This document shows, piece after piece, positions 1 to 10,378 of a DNA stretch of 64,000 nt. Source of the stretch: Ustilaginoidea virens (taxonomy: Eukaryota; Ascomycota; Sordariomycetes; Hypocreales; Clavicipitaceae). Location: positions 1,488,001-1,552,000 of the forward strand of contig NC_057320.1 in NCBI RefSeq assembly GCF_000687475.1, read 5' to 3'. Every line of letters starts with the position of its first letter. The stretch's first letter is position 1. Under the pieces are notes generated by a model. That model saw only the letters and a program-made list of their open reading frames with translations. It was not told the origin of the DNA and did no database searches. The position numbers and the translations under genes were made by a program.

Positions 1-130
1 TTAGCAATGCCACACCACGCTAGTAGGCCGCCACCACGCTAGTAGGCAACCACGCTAATTTAGCAATGCCACACCACGCTAGTAGGCCGCCACCACGCTA
101 GTAGGCAACCACGCTAATTTAGCAATGCCA
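1..130. repeat. 59-bp minisatellite inside the Copia-1 LTR
   Basis: Two complete copies and the start of a third of a 59-bp unit lie head to tail, with TTAGCAATGCC recurring at 1, 60 and 119. Each unit itself contains CCACCACGCTAGTAGG-like sub-repeats. The Copia-2 LTRs have one copy of TTAGCAATGCC preceded by a row of degenerate CCACCACRCTAGTA motifs, so the array is an LTR-internal expansion particular to Copia-1. It may continue left of the window. Confidence 0.9.
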
Positions 131-316
131 CACCTTTTCAACAAGGCCTACCTTACTTGATATACAGTAAATAATCCACTGAAAATCCTTAAGGTAAAAG
201 GCAAAGGCCTAAGGTAATACTACCATAAGTCCAAGAGGCGGTATAAGGGCCAGAAGGTTAGTAGGCCAGTAGGGCATAAGGCCAGCAGCCTAGTAGGCTA
301 CTATAGGATTTTAACA
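1..316 (-). repeat. Copia-1 LTR, right-hand part only
   Basis: This is the right-hand end of a copia-type LTR that starts outside the window. It matches the two complete LTRs of Copia-2 (39080-39798 and 45674-46392) through the poly-CTAGTA block, the stretch around TTGATATACAGTAAATAATC, and the terminal GGATTTTAACA. Read on the minus strand, the LTR begins TGTTAAAATCC. The sequence from 317 is gypsy reverse transcriptase on the minus strand, so this copia element was inserted in gypsy copy G4. Its target-site duplication should be GCCTT (317-321), with the partner copy left of the window. Whether a full element or a solo LTR lies to the left cannot be seen. Confidence 0.9.
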
Positions 317-2618
317 GCCTTCTATAATATATATCTTATAGAACGCTATATATATATTAACTTTAGTAAACTATTTCGCCTAGGATAGGGATCGTAAGGT
401 CTCTTTAATTAAGGGGAGGGGGTATTAGTCTTAGGCTATAACTTTATTAAGGGCCCGATAATCGATATAAAAACGCTACCTATTATTCCCTTTTTTAGCT
501 AATAGGACTAATACTGCTACCGATAAGGAGCTTACTTAAATCTATCTTTTATTTATTAGGTTAATTACTTATCTCTAAACTTTAAGTAATTAGTCTCGTG
601 GTATATTATATAATAAGCCCTAAGGTAGGTCTGGCTAGCTCTTATCTATAGTCTTTTTGAGCCGGATATAGTAGTCTAATATACCCTAGTATAAAGGGAG
701 ATTAAAAGCCTTCTCCTTATTAAAAAGGTTGGCGAATTCCTATAATTTTATTAAGAGTACCTATGGCTCCTATAGTTATAGGGCGGAGTCTTAATAAGGT
801 AGTAGTATAACGCAGAGGATACATATTATCTCCTATAAGTTTATCGCAATAAAAGAAATCGACTAGTCCCTAGAGTATTTTGCCTATTTTAGTATACTAT
901 AGAAGATTAAGCTAAAGATATTTATCGCAGTTAGACCCTATCGTCTTTTTATTAATTCCTTAACGATAAGGCTACCTATTAATCCGATCTTTAATTAGTG
1001 CCGCTTTGCCTATAGTATAATATTATAGTGCTTTATTTAAGGCATCCTAAGGATAATATCGCAGGTAAGGCCCGGGATAATGTAAAGTATAACTATAGAT
1101 AGCTATCTATCGATATCAATCGCTATATAGATAATATAGATAATAAAGGAATATATCACCTTATATTCTCCTAAACGGCTCTAAATATCTACTGCTATTC
1201 CGATTTCCCTATATTATAGTAGGCGGATAGGTTAGAGGCCTAACTATTATACTATCTTTTCGCTTATAGCGCTATAGCAGTTATATCCCAAATCAATTAA
1301 GGTATTAATAAAGGTATAGGATTTATATAAGATTAGTACTAAAAAAGGGTATTTATCTATTTATTCTATAATTTCTTTTAATTCCTTTTATAATCGGGCC
1401 GGGGTTTATATATATATTTTAAGCCCTCTAATAAGATTAGGTTTAAAGGCTATTCTTTTTCCTAATCTTTATCGCTATTTTTAACCTCTATGACTCGTAA
1501 GTCTAATAAGGCCACTTTAACTATATCTAGCTAAATTACTAATAATAGGTGGTATATATTCTTCTGATACTTAGAAAAGCCGCATTAAAGATAAAGACCT
1601 TTCTTCCTATATTTTTTATATCGTTCTATAGAGACCTATATCGCTCTAAATGGATTACCTTTTAAGTCTAACTTATTAATGCCTAATATTTATATATCGC
1701 CTTCAGAATCCTAGGTATAGGTTAATTAGGAATAGGCCAAGCCCGGTTAGTAGTTAATAGTTAGGCTAGTCTTAATATCGATAGTAATTTATTGGTAGCA
1801 GTCTACCGCTAAGTAGTAATTATAACAGGAGACCCTAAGGCTAATAATTTTATTAGCTATATAAGTATTAAGCACTAATTGGAGATATTCTAGCTTAACT
1901 TCCTTAGGCTAACCAAAACCGCCTATAAGCGTAAGTTTTTCCTTAAATCGTATAAAGAAGGCGGTAAAAGGTTCCTTCGGGCGTTAGCATAAAGAGTGCT
2001 TAAGCTTAATAATAGTGCGATCCTGCTGGTATAAGTCCTTAAAGAGACGTTAAAGGTACTTAAAGAACTTTATTATATTATAATCGCAAGCTGCACTATT
2101 CTTAAAGAAGGCCGCGACCTATAATTAGACTATAGACGATAGGTTCTAGAAGATAAATATCTATTAGGTCTTCTCGTCTCTAATAAAATCCCTATCGACC
2201 TTAAGCTTATATTGCATAAAGGTCTACTAGGCTATAAATATAGCCTTTTTGCTATTAAAGGGGTCCCCTATCGGGATCGGCTTATACTTTAGCTAGGTAT
2301 CTTAAGTAATAGGGAGGGGGTTATTCTATTATACGATTAGGGCTGGTTAAGTAGCATTTTAGGAGCTATTTAACTAGTTCGCAAGAAGGGTCTATAGCGA
2401 GGCGGTAATAGCAGTAAGGTATTACGCATTAGTCTATATCTGCGCCTCTATATATTATAACCCTATTGCGAGCTGCTCTACTCGGGTATATATATTATAT
2501 CAGGGGTATTATAGTCTCGGGTTATCTGGGCCCGTTTCTCTAGGTGTACTTATCTCGATATCTTATATAGCCTGTATTATTAGCTCTATAATGTGAGGTT
2601 ATAATAGCAAGGCTGAGA
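317..2618 (-). pseudogene. Gypsy copy G4: gag, protease and N-terminal RT (RIP-killed)
   Basis: Minus-strand remnant of a Ty3/gypsy gag-pol. Reading right to left: gag from about 2610 to 1400, retropepsin about 1390-1140, and the start of reverse transcriptase down to 317, where Copia-1 interrupts it. The sequence aligns almost base for base with gypsy copy G2 at 47050-49360, including the segment before the conserved RT block (about 360-500). The presumed gag start, ATG in G2, is ATA here. TAG and TAA are scattered at former Gln/Trp codons, so no protein can be made. LINE A1 is inserted near the gag start (duplication 2601-2618), and the 5' LTR follows at 9284-9536. The rest of pol and the 3' LTR should be left of the window. 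Confidence 0.85.
2601..2618. repeat. Target-site duplication of LINE A1, 5' copy
   Basis: ATAATAGCAAGGCTGAGA occurs here and again, unchanged, at 9253-9270. The two copies bracket LINE A1. The flanking gypsy G4 sequence joins perfectly if the LINE and one copy are removed, as shown by the uninterrupted copy G2 near 49345-49370. The first bases could also be part of the AAT-type LINE tail. Confidence 0.92.
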
Positions 2619-2789
2619 TACGTCTCGTATTAGGACTAAACTTTCGCGATTTCGCCCGCACCCAGATAGCAGCACAGAACCGCCTCTAAAATCAATTCTA
2701 ATAATCCCAATCGCTTCCTCTTATCTGTTTACCCCCCTCGCCTATGGCGCATCACATCTAGGGAGTAGGCGCGGCGGGCGCGAATAAAG

Positions 2790-4290
2790 TAATAGATATC
2801 GATAGAGGGAATAGGGGCGGCATTATATACAGCCGCTATAACCCTACTACTACGATCGCAAATAGCATATAGTATAACCAAACTGAAACCGAGCCTGCCT
2901 AGGAGCGGAAGTGACCTACTGCTATTATAATTAAAAAATCGATAAAAGAGCTTTAGGATTATATCCCCCTAGCGGTATTAGGATAAGTGCAAGAAATCAT
3001 AGAAACCGTGGCTAATATAGCCCGCAATAAGGCCACCCTAGACCCTATCGGCACCCTTACTAATATAATTTTAAAGACTATTGAAAAAGCTATTAAATCA
3101 GCCCTCTAAGATATCCTAAAATAGGCGCCGGCTACTATTTAGGCAAATATCGCGGCATAAGGATATACAGCCGCTGCTATACTACCTTAATATACCGTCG
3201 CTCCCCTTCCGGTCCCGCTATATATCTATAGGGAAATTTTAATTAAAGGCAATAGTATTAGCGAGGTCTTATATAACTAAATACTAGTCGAGATTGTTAA
3301 TACTATTAATAGAGCTACTACTAGGAATACTATAGTTGCGGCGTATAGGCTATAAAGTAGCGATATTATTGTTACCTTTATAGAAAAAGCAGCAAAAAGT
3401 CTTATTACTAATACGACTTAGGTCTGACCCGCCTTTGGGTAAAAGGTAGAACTAAACCGATGCTTATTTAGCTTTATTATTAAGAATTTCCCTACTAGCT
3501 ACTTAGCGAATATTATAACTAAAGAAATCTGCCGAAACCTTACTAAAGCGAATAAAGAAGGCTTTATTAGAGCCTCCCTCTGCCGCCTATATAGGACCGC
3601 TATGTATATGCCCCTAATTATAAGCGTAAATTCTATCGACTTTACTAATAAGCTCTATAAGTCTAATATTATCTACTAGGTAGAGATATTCGAAGCTAAA
3701 CCTTATAATAACGCCTTATACCCTAAATAGTGCTATAACTGCTTTAAGTTTAGATATATTGCGGCCTACTATATAGCGGCCCTATAGTACGGCTAATGCG
3801 GCGCGAAAAAGCACCTAAAAGGGGAGTAGGCCTGCCTAATAGTCTCTTATAGATAAAAGGAGTCATACCTTAACTATAAAAGCCTGCATTTAGTATAATC
3901 CTGCCTCTATAGAACCTCGAATAAGTAATAGGAGTTAGCTAGAAATTCTTATATTAGCCGACCTAGGCTCTTTATAGCGCCTCCTATAATATCTATAAAT
4001 ACTATTCTTATTATAGAATAGAACTAATATAAAGTAGCTAGTGCTTTGCCTCTAAGGGAATTAATTGAGTGTATTATCTTAAGAAGATCCTCTCTATATA
4101 AATATAGCCGCTGCTTTAGCCAAAGGGGCTTTATCTCTAGAGGAATATTTAACGCTAGACTAAATTATACCCTTATTGCATTCCTATAACTAATCTTAAT
4201 GCTAGGATAGACTAGGACTTTATTGGCCCTAGAGCTTGCATCTACTCTAGCCCTAACCTTTGCCTTTACTATAACTATTAATATACCGCC
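2790..4290 (+). pseudogene. LINE A1 ORF1 (nucleic-acid-binding, zinc knuckles)
   Basis: ORF1 of a Tad-like LINE, expected to encode an RNA-binding, gag-like protein. The clearest landmark is a CCHC knuckle at 3731-3772, read as CYNCFKFRYIAAYY: the first two cysteines survive, but the His and last Cys have become Tyr (CAC to TAC, TGC to TAC), as RIP predicts. A second cysteine-rich stretch follows to about 3960, ending in the NRPRLF-type block usual for this family. There are many in-frame TAG/TAA. The start is set only roughly, by comparison with A3 and A4. Confidence 0.75.
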
Positions 4291-7200
4291 GCTACCGACC
4301 TTTATACGCCTATCTATATAATATTAGTCCTTTACTAGAATATATAAAAGAAAACCTCCCTTATATAAATAGCACTCTACTACTAAAGTAAACCTAATAT
4401 TATAGCGATCTAAGAACCTGCCGTGCCTAGCTGCGCCCTATTAAGCCTAAGCTTTAGTAAATATACATTAGCAGCCTATAGTAGATAAGCGGCAATATAT
4501 ATCTATAAGCGGTACGATCCTAGCATATAGACTACCGAAAAAAGACCTAACTAATATAAGATCCACCTCTTTAAAACTAATATTTACTCTATCTACTCCC
4601 TAGGCTATAAATATAATTAGACCACCCCCCTTATAGACCTTATAAGGCTCCCGCCCTAACCCTAAAGTATATTTATTGGGGACTTTAATATATACTATCC
4701 CTTATAGGATAGCCTAAATAGAACCTTACTTAATATTAATACCCTCTTTAACCTTACGATATAGTAGAGACTCAACCTAGCGACCCCCTATAGCGAAATT
4801 ATATAGCAAGCGCTAAGTAAAAGAAATAGTACTATAGACTACGCCTAAATTATATAAGACCTTACTATTAAGTACCTTAGTAGTATAGACCTTGCTAGGT
4901 CCGACTATATCTTATAGCTTATCTATATCGATATTAGCAACCTATAAGCCGCTAAAGCCTACCTAAAAAATAGCTAGAAATCTCTCGACTGATACCTCGC
5001 TTAGGTAGAAGCTAAAAACCGCTTTACGCCTACTGCTATTACGGCCCTACTTAACTCCCCTAAAGAAATAGATATATATACTAAATAGCTTACTTATTAA
5101 CTTTAGGAAATTGCAGATATTACGGCTCTAAAGAAAACCCCTAAAGCCCCTATTATAGAACTATAGTAGAATAACCGTATAAAAATAGCTATTATTACTA
5201 TGAAGAAAGCGTACTAGAAGTAAGTAGTATACTATACCCCCGAAAACTATAGGGCCGCCTAAAATATAGGAGCTATTTAAATCTAGGTCGTATAAAAAAA
5301 GCGATAATACTCCTAGAGAGAGGCATTAAGGAAAGCTATAGTATAGAATACAGACCTTTAGTCCCTAGAACGATAGGCTAGATTATATAGCGGCCTCCCC
5401 CCTAAATCTAGGGAGATCTTACTATTTAAATATATTAGCCCTGGCCACCCTTTAGTAACTATATATAGCAAAAAAGTATAGGTCCTCGCTTAATATTTCT
5501 TCCTTTAGTCTTATATAATATTTAAGGATATACCAGACCTAACCTTCCCCTAACTCGCTAATATAAAGTTCCTGCAGTATAAAAGATTTATATATGAAGA
5601 GGTCTATACCACCCTTTACTATATAGCCAGCTAGAAGGCCCTTAGACTAAATAGGCTATTTATAGGATTCCTTAAGGTATATAGCCCCCCCCTAATTATA
5701 ATTCTTACCTACCTTTTTAATAAGTCCTACTATACTAAATACTACCCGGCCTAGTTCTGGGAGGCCTATATAATTATACTAAGAAAGTTAGGAAAGAAAT
5801 TAAAGGAATACTCTAAAGTAGGAGGCTAGAGACCGATATCCCTATTTAACCTAACTAGTAAAGTCCTAGAAGCTATAATAGCGCGTTAGCTTACTACCGC
5901 CCTTAAGGAGGGCAACTTATTCCCGGACCTTTAGATAAGAAATAAAGCTAATTATTCTATAGATATAGCCCTTAATACTCTTATAAAAATAATTTATATA
6001 GTATAGTACTATAGTAAGATCGCCTTACTCTTTTAGCTCGATATATCTATAGCCTTTAATATAGTAAATTATATTCGACTTACCTACCTACTTTTAAAAA
6101 AGGGACTACTGCTATAGATCGCAGTATAGGTCTATAGCTTTACCGACTCTTATATAGCGTAAATCTACTTTAAGGGCAAATTAACTAATAACCTACCTAT
6201 TACCGCTAAGGTCTTATAAAGGTCCCCTTTCTCCTTAATCTTCTTTTTAATCTATATTATACTACTCTATAAAAGGCTTAAAGAAGTAGCCTTTATTATT
6301 ACCCTAAAGTTTGCAGATAATATTAATATTATAGTATATAAAAAGAGTATAAAGGAGACCTAGACCCTACTCGAAAAAATATAGATAATCTATAATAAAT
6401 AGTCTAAATAAGCTAAGCTTAATTTTAACCTAAGGAAGAATAAGCTTATCTATTTTATATATACCTATAAGGCGGACGAGACGCTAGTCCGACTTAAGAC
6501 TGCAATAATATAGCTAAAGCAATATGCCTGCTTCTTAGGGGTTAAAATCCACTATAAACTTTAATAGTGTGAATACCGCATAAAGATAGCTAAAAAGCTT
6601 AAGCGGTAGCGATTCGCCCTTATAGTAATAGCGGCCTCTATATAGGGATATTAATACTAGGAGGCCCAACTAGTCTATATATAGGTTATTCGTACTACTA
6701 TTACCTTTAGTATAGGAGTATAGTATACCCCTACCGCCCCTAGCGGGATAGCGAAAGGTATTGCAAAATCGTTAACTATAGAATAATTATCTTGCCTTTA
6801 AACTATTACTAGGGCCTTTAAGGTTATACCAATAGATATCTTTAAGATTAAGGCAGCTATATTACCTATCGACTTATACCTAAACTATATCTACTAGCGA
6901 TTTTTAGAAAGGATAATAAAAACCGAAATAGCTAAGCGAATTAACCGCGCCTTTATTATGGTAGTAGCAATACTCTAATACTAATAATAGAGCGACTATA
7001 AAAGACCTTAGGTATATACCCTATTCCTAGAACTTAACCTATAATAGTTAATAGCTAAAGAATGCCTAGTAAAAGAATAGCTTATTAAATAGTTTAAATA
7101 CCAAACCGCTATAAGAGTAAGACGGCAGCGATATAAGCCTATAGCGGCAAAAAAGGGCTTAGACTTTTAATCTATAGCTATAATAATTAAGCTCTATAAT

Positions 7201-7690
7201 AGCCTCCTTAAATATAAATTGGCTATATTTACCTAGCTTCGTATAGAAAAGATCAGATTAAACTCCTTCCTCTATTAGCACTAAATCCCTATTATACTTT
7301 CGCCCTTCTGCTAATATAAGGAGGCCTCTAAAGACTATTACTACCTAATCCTCTCTTGCCCGAAATATAGACGATAGCGCTAATAGTTATATAGGATTAA
7401 CCTAAGCCTTTTCCGAGACTATTAAAAGATTTCTATTACCTTTAATAAGCTTAGCCTCGCCTGCCGACTTATATATTAGATCTTTAGCTTTAACCGCCTT
7501 AATTAGTTCTAATTTACTTAATCGCTCTAACGATCTGCCCCTATAGAGGCCCTAGGTCGATCCCGACTGCTTAATACCGCCCCCGATATCTAGTAATAAT
7601 ACCTTAATATAGGAGAGATAAGATATAATAGGCAGATAAATACGATTAATTCTTAGCTACTCTAAAGCTATAATATTAATATTAGAGCCC
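4290..7690 (+). pseudogene. LINE A1 ORF2: AP endonuclease and reverse transcriptase
   Basis: Polyprotein for target-primed reverse transcription. An APE-type endonuclease lies at about 4300-5000, with the GDFN-type motif near 4676 (read DFNIYYP). The RT starts near 5640. RPISLFNLTSKVLEAI is visible around 5833-5880, LDISIAFN near 6040, GSPFSLIFFLIYI near 6220, and the catalytic box reads FADN (6310-6321), where the family has FADD. A C-terminal zinc finger follows RIEKIRLNSFLY at about 7240-7390. No RNase H domain is evident between the RT and the finger. Numerous TAG/TAA at Gln/Trp sites and the Asp-to-Asn change make it non-functional. Confidence 0.88.
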
Positions 7691-8397
7691 CCCTCCCCCC
7701 CCCCTTCCCCCTCCCTTACTGGCCCCTATAGTAGCCCCCCTTTTTTCTCCCCCCTCTCCTTCTCCCCCTCTGCCGCCCTCTTCTGCCCCTAAGAGATAAG
7801 TAGCTTTAATACGGCCTAGATGCCCTTTAATACTTCTACCTTATGCTCCTTAAGGTCTAGCGCCTCCTAGGTCACCCTAAAAGTAATACTCCCCCCTATT
7901 ATTACTATTGCTACCGCTACCTTCCCCCTGCCGTAGGCAATTAATACCTATTGCGCCCTTAACTAGAGGGCGTAGTAGTTATCGACCTATCTATATTAGT
8001 ACCTATTCTATATAGTCCCTATACCTTATATATACCTCCCCCCTTGCGGCTAGCACCTTTTAGGCACCTAAGAGGGCGTAAATAGATTCCTAGTTCTTAG
8101 GAGTCTATTTAAAAGGTCGGCAGATCTTTCCTATTATAGTATACGCAAAATACGCCGCCTTAGGCCTTATACGGCATTATACTATATTATTATCGTTCGA
8201 ATATTAATCGGATTAAAGATCGGCCGATTAGGTCCTACCTTATTAAAAGTAGTATTAATATTTAGGGTCTTTAGCTTATATTAGATAAAGGTCATAAGGC
8301 CAGCCTTATAGCTCGCTAGGCTAGCAAAAATAGGTTAGTAACGCTAGTATAGCGGGAGCAGGCAGTACCTACCCCTTTATCTAAAGATACCGACTTT

Positions 8398-8535
8398 TTT
8401 AGCATACTACTACTATTGCTATTATTATTATTGCTATAGCTATTACTACTACTGCTATTACTGCTATTAATGCTATTGCTACTATTGCCGCTAGTGCTGC
8501 CGCTAGTGCTGCTGCTATTACTATTGCTACCGCCC
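8398..8535. repeat. Triplet-repeat tract in LINE A1 3' region
   Basis: Run of CTA/CTR-type triplets (tactactactattgctattatt and so on), imperfect. On the opposite strand it reads AGY/AAT, encoding Ser/Asn in one frame. Matching tracts occur at 10975-11050 in A2 and 61395-61490 in A3, so it is an ancestral component of the LINE and not a recent slippage product. Confidence 0.85.
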
Positions 8536-8840
8536 TACTATACGGGTTAGTATTATCCCTATAGCATTAGAAATCGGGGCTTAAGGGGATTATATACGGA
8601 AAAAAATAATAGCTATATAGAAAAGAAGAAAAAAGGATTAAAAAGTCGGGGGGCACCTATACCTTTATATCTTCGCCCGATTAGAGGCCCCTATACCCTC
8701 CCTTTATATTCGGCTCACCCTAACCCCCGACTCGATACCGCTTGCCTTCTACTAAATACCCCCTTTACAGCCGATTCGCTATCGATATAGCCCTAATAAT
8801 AGAAAACTCCCCCACCCTTATTCTAATGCCCCTACGCGAT

Positions 8841-8900
8841 ATATATGCCGTATAGCCGGCGCGTATGCCGCATAACTAGCGTATATACTGCGCAGCCGGC
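8841..8900. repeat. Three 20-bp tandem copies in LINE A1
   Basis: Units 8841-8860, 8861-8880 and 8881-8900 share TATGCCG at positions 4-10 (TATACTG in the third) and GCCGGC or ACTAGC at positions 15-20. The differences are mainly transitions. I could not find the array in A2 or A3, so it may be specific to this subfamily. Confidence 0.7.
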
Positions 8901-9161
8901 GCTGCCCCGCTTATATAACCTCTACCTTACTTTTGATTTATAGAGTACCGACCTGGGATTACTTCTCCTCTATAGATACTAGACCTACCTTTTTCCGGAC
9001 CTACTTTTCTCGGATCGCTCTCGCACTCTTCCTAGTACTACTGCTAGGTACGATCCTAAGCGATAGCGTATCTACCTTTCCTACGTGCTGGTAACCCGTT
9101 GGCCCCCTTAGGGGCCCGACTTACTAGTCGTTATAATTGCACTAGTAGGAAGGGTTTTCCC

Positions 9162-9234
9162 CCCGGACCTCGGGTTTTTCCCTTCCGGATTATCTGCCGG
9201 AGTACTAAATAGGCATTTCTAGCTTAGAATAGCC
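9162..9234 (+). other. 3'-terminal stem-loops of LINE A1
   Basis: Stem-loop 1 is CCCG-GACCT-CGGG (9162-9174), flanked by GGTTTTCC and GGTTTTTCCC. Stem-loop 2 (9212-9234) pairs GGCATTTCTA with TAGAATAGCC around a short loop. Equivalent hairpins with different stem bases stand at the ends of A2, A3 and (loop 1) B1. Such elements are usually bound by the LINE reverse transcriptase; that role is inferred. Confidence 0.65.
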
Positions 9235-9252
9235 CCCTAGAGTAATTTAATA

Positions 9253-9270
9253 ATAATAGCAAGGCTGAGA
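9253..9270. repeat. Target-site duplication of LINE A1, 3' copy
   Basis: Exact repeat of 2601-2618. Directly preceded by the LINE tail TAATTTAAT and followed by gypsy G4 sequence leading into its 5' LTR. Confidence 0.92.
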
Positions 9271-9283
9271 GAGTTTATTTAAA

Positions 9284-9536
9284 TGTAAAGGACTAGCCCT
9301 AGGGCTACTGCGAATAGGCGTCGAATAAATATATTAAATAGACTAAAGAGGAAAGAGAGAGGACCTGAATAGGGGCCTCTCGATAGTCTATTTAACTATA
9401 TATTGGCACGGGTCGGGGTCCTAGCGTAGTCCTATAACCCTATGCCGCTGACTTATATGACCCTACCTGGGCTAGGCATAGGCGCAGCCCGAGTCCTAGC
9501 CATATTGTGGCGCGGGCGTAGCCCGAGCCCGTGATA
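9284..9536 (-). repeat. 5' LTR of gypsy G4
   Basis: 253-bp LTR in minus orientation. On the plus strand it starts TGTAAAGGACTAGCCC and ends GAGCCCGTGATA, the last CA of the family having become TA by RIP. It contains the palindrome GCCCTAGGGC, the CGCCTATTCGCAG block, and two copies of the GGGC-NNN-GCCC motif shared by all LTRs of this family (29496, 35818, 49380, 52959). Plus-strand gypsy G1 gag starts at 9537, so G4 was inserted into G1; CTTAA (9537-9541) should be one side of its 5-bp duplication. Confidence 0.9.
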
Positions 9537-10378
9537 CTTAAGGTCGATAAGGACTTTATTAGGGACGAAAAGATATAATAGATATTTATCTTTTAGAACC
9601 TATCTTCTATAGTTTAATTATAAGTCGCAGCCTTTTTCGAGAATGGCGAAGCCTATAATTATAATATAATAAAGTTCTTTAAATACCTCTAATGTCTTTT
9701 TAAGGATCTACATCGATAGGATTATATAATTATTAAACTTAAGCACTCCTTATGCTAAGGCCCTAAAGAACCTTTTGCCGCCTTTTTTATCCGGTTTAAG
9801 GAAAAGCTAGCATTTATAAGAGGAATTAGCTAGCCTAAAGAAGTAAAACTCGAATACCTCTATTCTATATTAAATATTAGGATAGCTAATAAGATTATCA
9901 GACTTAGGGTCTCCTATAATAACTACTATTTAGCAATTAACTGCTATTATTAGATTGCTATTAACCTTAAGATTAGTATAACGACTAAGTGCCACTTTAG
10001 TCCTCCTTACGATTAATAAAATAATAACTAGGATATAAAAGGTAATATACAGATAATAGGTATTAACTAGCTTACTTTAAAGAGTAAGTAATATATAGCC
10101 GAATAGGTTTTATAAGAGGTCCTTAACGAGCGATAAAAGAAGGATTTATACTTTCGTTATAGTATTTCTACCCACTATATATAGAAATACCGTTTATAAA
10201 GGGCCTATAGACTAGGAATAATTAAGGTAGCTATAGTAGACTCCTAAGCCACTAAGGATAATAGTAGTAATAATACTTAAGGAAAAGAATAGCCTTTAAG
10301 CCTAATCTCGCGAAAGGGCTTAAAGTATATACTAAAAACCTTAATCGATTACGAAAAAGACCTTATATAAGGGAGATA
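9537..10378 (+). pseudogene. Gypsy G1 gag, C-terminal part
   Basis: Capsid/nucleocapsid portion of gypsy copy G1, joined to a foreign LTR on its left. It aligns with G3 gag at about 53650-54510 and G5 gag from 29750. A CCHC knuckle at 10149-10191 reads YFRYSISTHYIQKY, that is C-X2-C-X4-H-X4-C with all three cysteines turned into Tyr (TGC to TAC). Stops fall at Gln codons. LINE A2 interrupts the frame at 10378. The 5' part of this gag and its 5' LTR are predicted left of the window. Confidence 0.85.
10363..10378. repeat. Target-site duplication of LINE A2, left copy
   Basis: TTATATAAGGGAGATA, repeated exactly at 16757-16772. The two copies frame LINE A2; removing it restores gypsy G1 between gag and protease. 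Confidence 0.95.

Larger units (their letters stand above)
2619..9252 (+). mobile_element. LINE A1, Tad-like non-LTR retrotransposon, full length
   Basis: A 6.6-kb LINE inserted in gypsy G4 and bounded by an 18-bp target-site duplication. Order: about 20 bp of unrelated 5' sequence (2619-2638), conserved 5' UTR starting ACTTTCGCGATTTCGCC, ORF1 with zinc knuckles, ORF2 with endonuclease and reverse transcriptase, a 1.6-kb 3' region with triplet repeats and C-rich tracts, two 3' stem-loops, and a TAATTTAATAATA tail instead of poly(A). ORF motifs are those of the fungal Tad clade. The copy is riddled with RIP stops. It belongs to a slightly different subfamily from A2 and A3, judging by its 3' region. 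Confidence 0.93.
7691..9252 (+). other. LINE A1 3' region beyond ORF2
   Basis: About 1.56 kb downstream of the recognisable ORF2, long for a LINE 3' UTR. It contains a polypyrimidine tract (7685-7790), a CTR/YTA triplet-repeat block (about 8398-8535), three 20-bp tandem copies (8841-8900), and stem-loops near the end. The same order is found in A2 (reversed) and A3. The antisense strand shows a candidate reading frame rich in Asn/Ser, then Lys/Glu, then Gly/Glu (see findings). I see no certain gene in it. Confidence 0.7.

Noticed and set aside
1..130. CRISPR-like array
   Set aside because: Units are directly adjacent with no variable spacers, and they lie in an LTR of a eukaryotic retroelement.
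7685..7790. C-rich tract as G-quadruplex gene regulator
   Set aside because: It is a conserved part of the LINE 3' region in three copies; a quadruplex on the other strand is possible, but nothing ties it to regulation here.
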